From the NCBI GenBank assembly GCA_019414545.1, contig DXLV01000020.1, positions 25,263 through 30,818 on the forward strand: a stretch of 5,556 nucleotides of DNA. The letters are read 5' to 3'. The stretch's first letter is position 1. The number at the start of each line of letters is the position of its first letter. Position numbers and translations under genes: made by a program. Below, one piece after another: positions 5,401-5,556 of this stretch. This DNA is from Collinsella sp. Its GTDB lineage: Bacteria; Actinomycetota; Coriobacteriia; Coriobacteriales; Coriobacteriaceae. A model generated the notes under the pieces. The model saw only the letters and a program-made list of their open reading frames with translations, was not told where the DNA came from and ran no database searches.

Positions 5401-5556
5401 TGCGGGTGTGGGCTTGGAAACAACGCTCGGGGTGGCGAGGCGCCCAGAATTCGGTCGCAAGGAGGACGTTCCTCGGCTGTGCCAGGAGTGTCCCTAGGTG
5501 CCGGCACAGACGATATGAGCAGGACATAAAAACATTGGGAGCCCCCGGCATGAAAG
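5356..5556. other. Non-coding or unassigned region up to a possible next start codon
   Basis: I find no gene here that I can support. A 7-bp stem, CTGTGCC (5477-5483) with GGCACAG (5503-5509), surrounds a 19-base loop. AAGGAGGA at 5459-5466 is a perfect Shine-Dalgarno-like string but has no start codon at a normal distance. ATG at 5550 with GGGAG at 5537-5541 might begin the next gene, of which only two codons are visible. Minus-strand frames across this region have unlikely composition and no recognisable domain. Confidence 0.4.

Noticed and set aside
5440..5520. tRNA or T-box leader
   Set aside because: Some stems are present, but there is no cloverleaf, no T-loop consensus and no T-box antiterminator sequence.
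5459..5526. Small ORF after the AAGGAGGA string
   Set aside because: The nearest start, GTG 5479, is 12 bases away and gives only 16 codons with no features.
5261..5551. Minus-strand 96-codon and 72-codon open frames
   Set aside because: They run across the repeat arm and the unassigned region, have biased composition and no domain, and no convincing ribosome site; likely chance frames.

Overview
The window is GC-rich bacterial DNA with dense, Shine-Dalgarno-led genes, all on the + strand. The codon use, GTG and TTG starts, and a magnesium-type NRAMP transporter resembling the one known from Eggerthella lenta suggest an actinobacterium of the class Coriobacteriia, perhaps Collinsella. That placement is inference from protein character, not a database match.

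Layout. Positions 1-120 hold the last 39 codons of an unidentified gene, followed by a strong stem-loop terminator (142-180). Positions 193-1599 encode a membrane-anchored extracytoplasmic protein with a polysaccharide deacetylase (NodB) fold. Nearly every metal-binding and catalytic residue of that fold has been replaced, so it looks like a pseudoenzyme. A 328-base non-coding stretch (1600-1927) follows, with small hairpins, an extended -10 promoter near 1711-1719, and about 190 bases of leader that folds on paper into a three-way junction, a competing hairpin and a hairpin covering a Shine-Dalgarno sequence.

Positions 1928-5043 form a two-gene magnesium operon. The first gene encodes a 614-residue MgtE-like protein: PRC-barrel region, MgtE N domain, two CBS domains and an atypical membrane domain. 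The second, starting 8 bases after the first one's stop, encodes a 420-residue NRAMP-related transporter. Its ion-site motifs are DAGG in helix 1 and APW in helix 6, in place of the DPGN and MPH of manganese/iron NRAMPs; this is the pattern of magnesium-transporting NRAMP relatives. The likely logic is that the MgtE-like protein senses cytoplasmic magnesium (and perhaps nucleotide) and the NRAMP relative moves the ion, with the leader RNA and an overlapping mini-ORF as possible expression controls.

A 9-bp-stem terminator (5061-5096) closes the operon. The last 460 bases carry no gene I can support. They contain a 230-bp element bounded by 34-base imperfect inverted repeats (5126-5355), a perfect 11-bp dyad inside it (5189-5218), imperfect direct repeats, and unassigned sequence up to a possible start codon at 5550.

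Most worth following up: the structured leader with its mini-ORF in front of the magnesium operon, the pairing of an MgtE sensor with an NRAMP-type transporter, and the apparently dead deacetylase.
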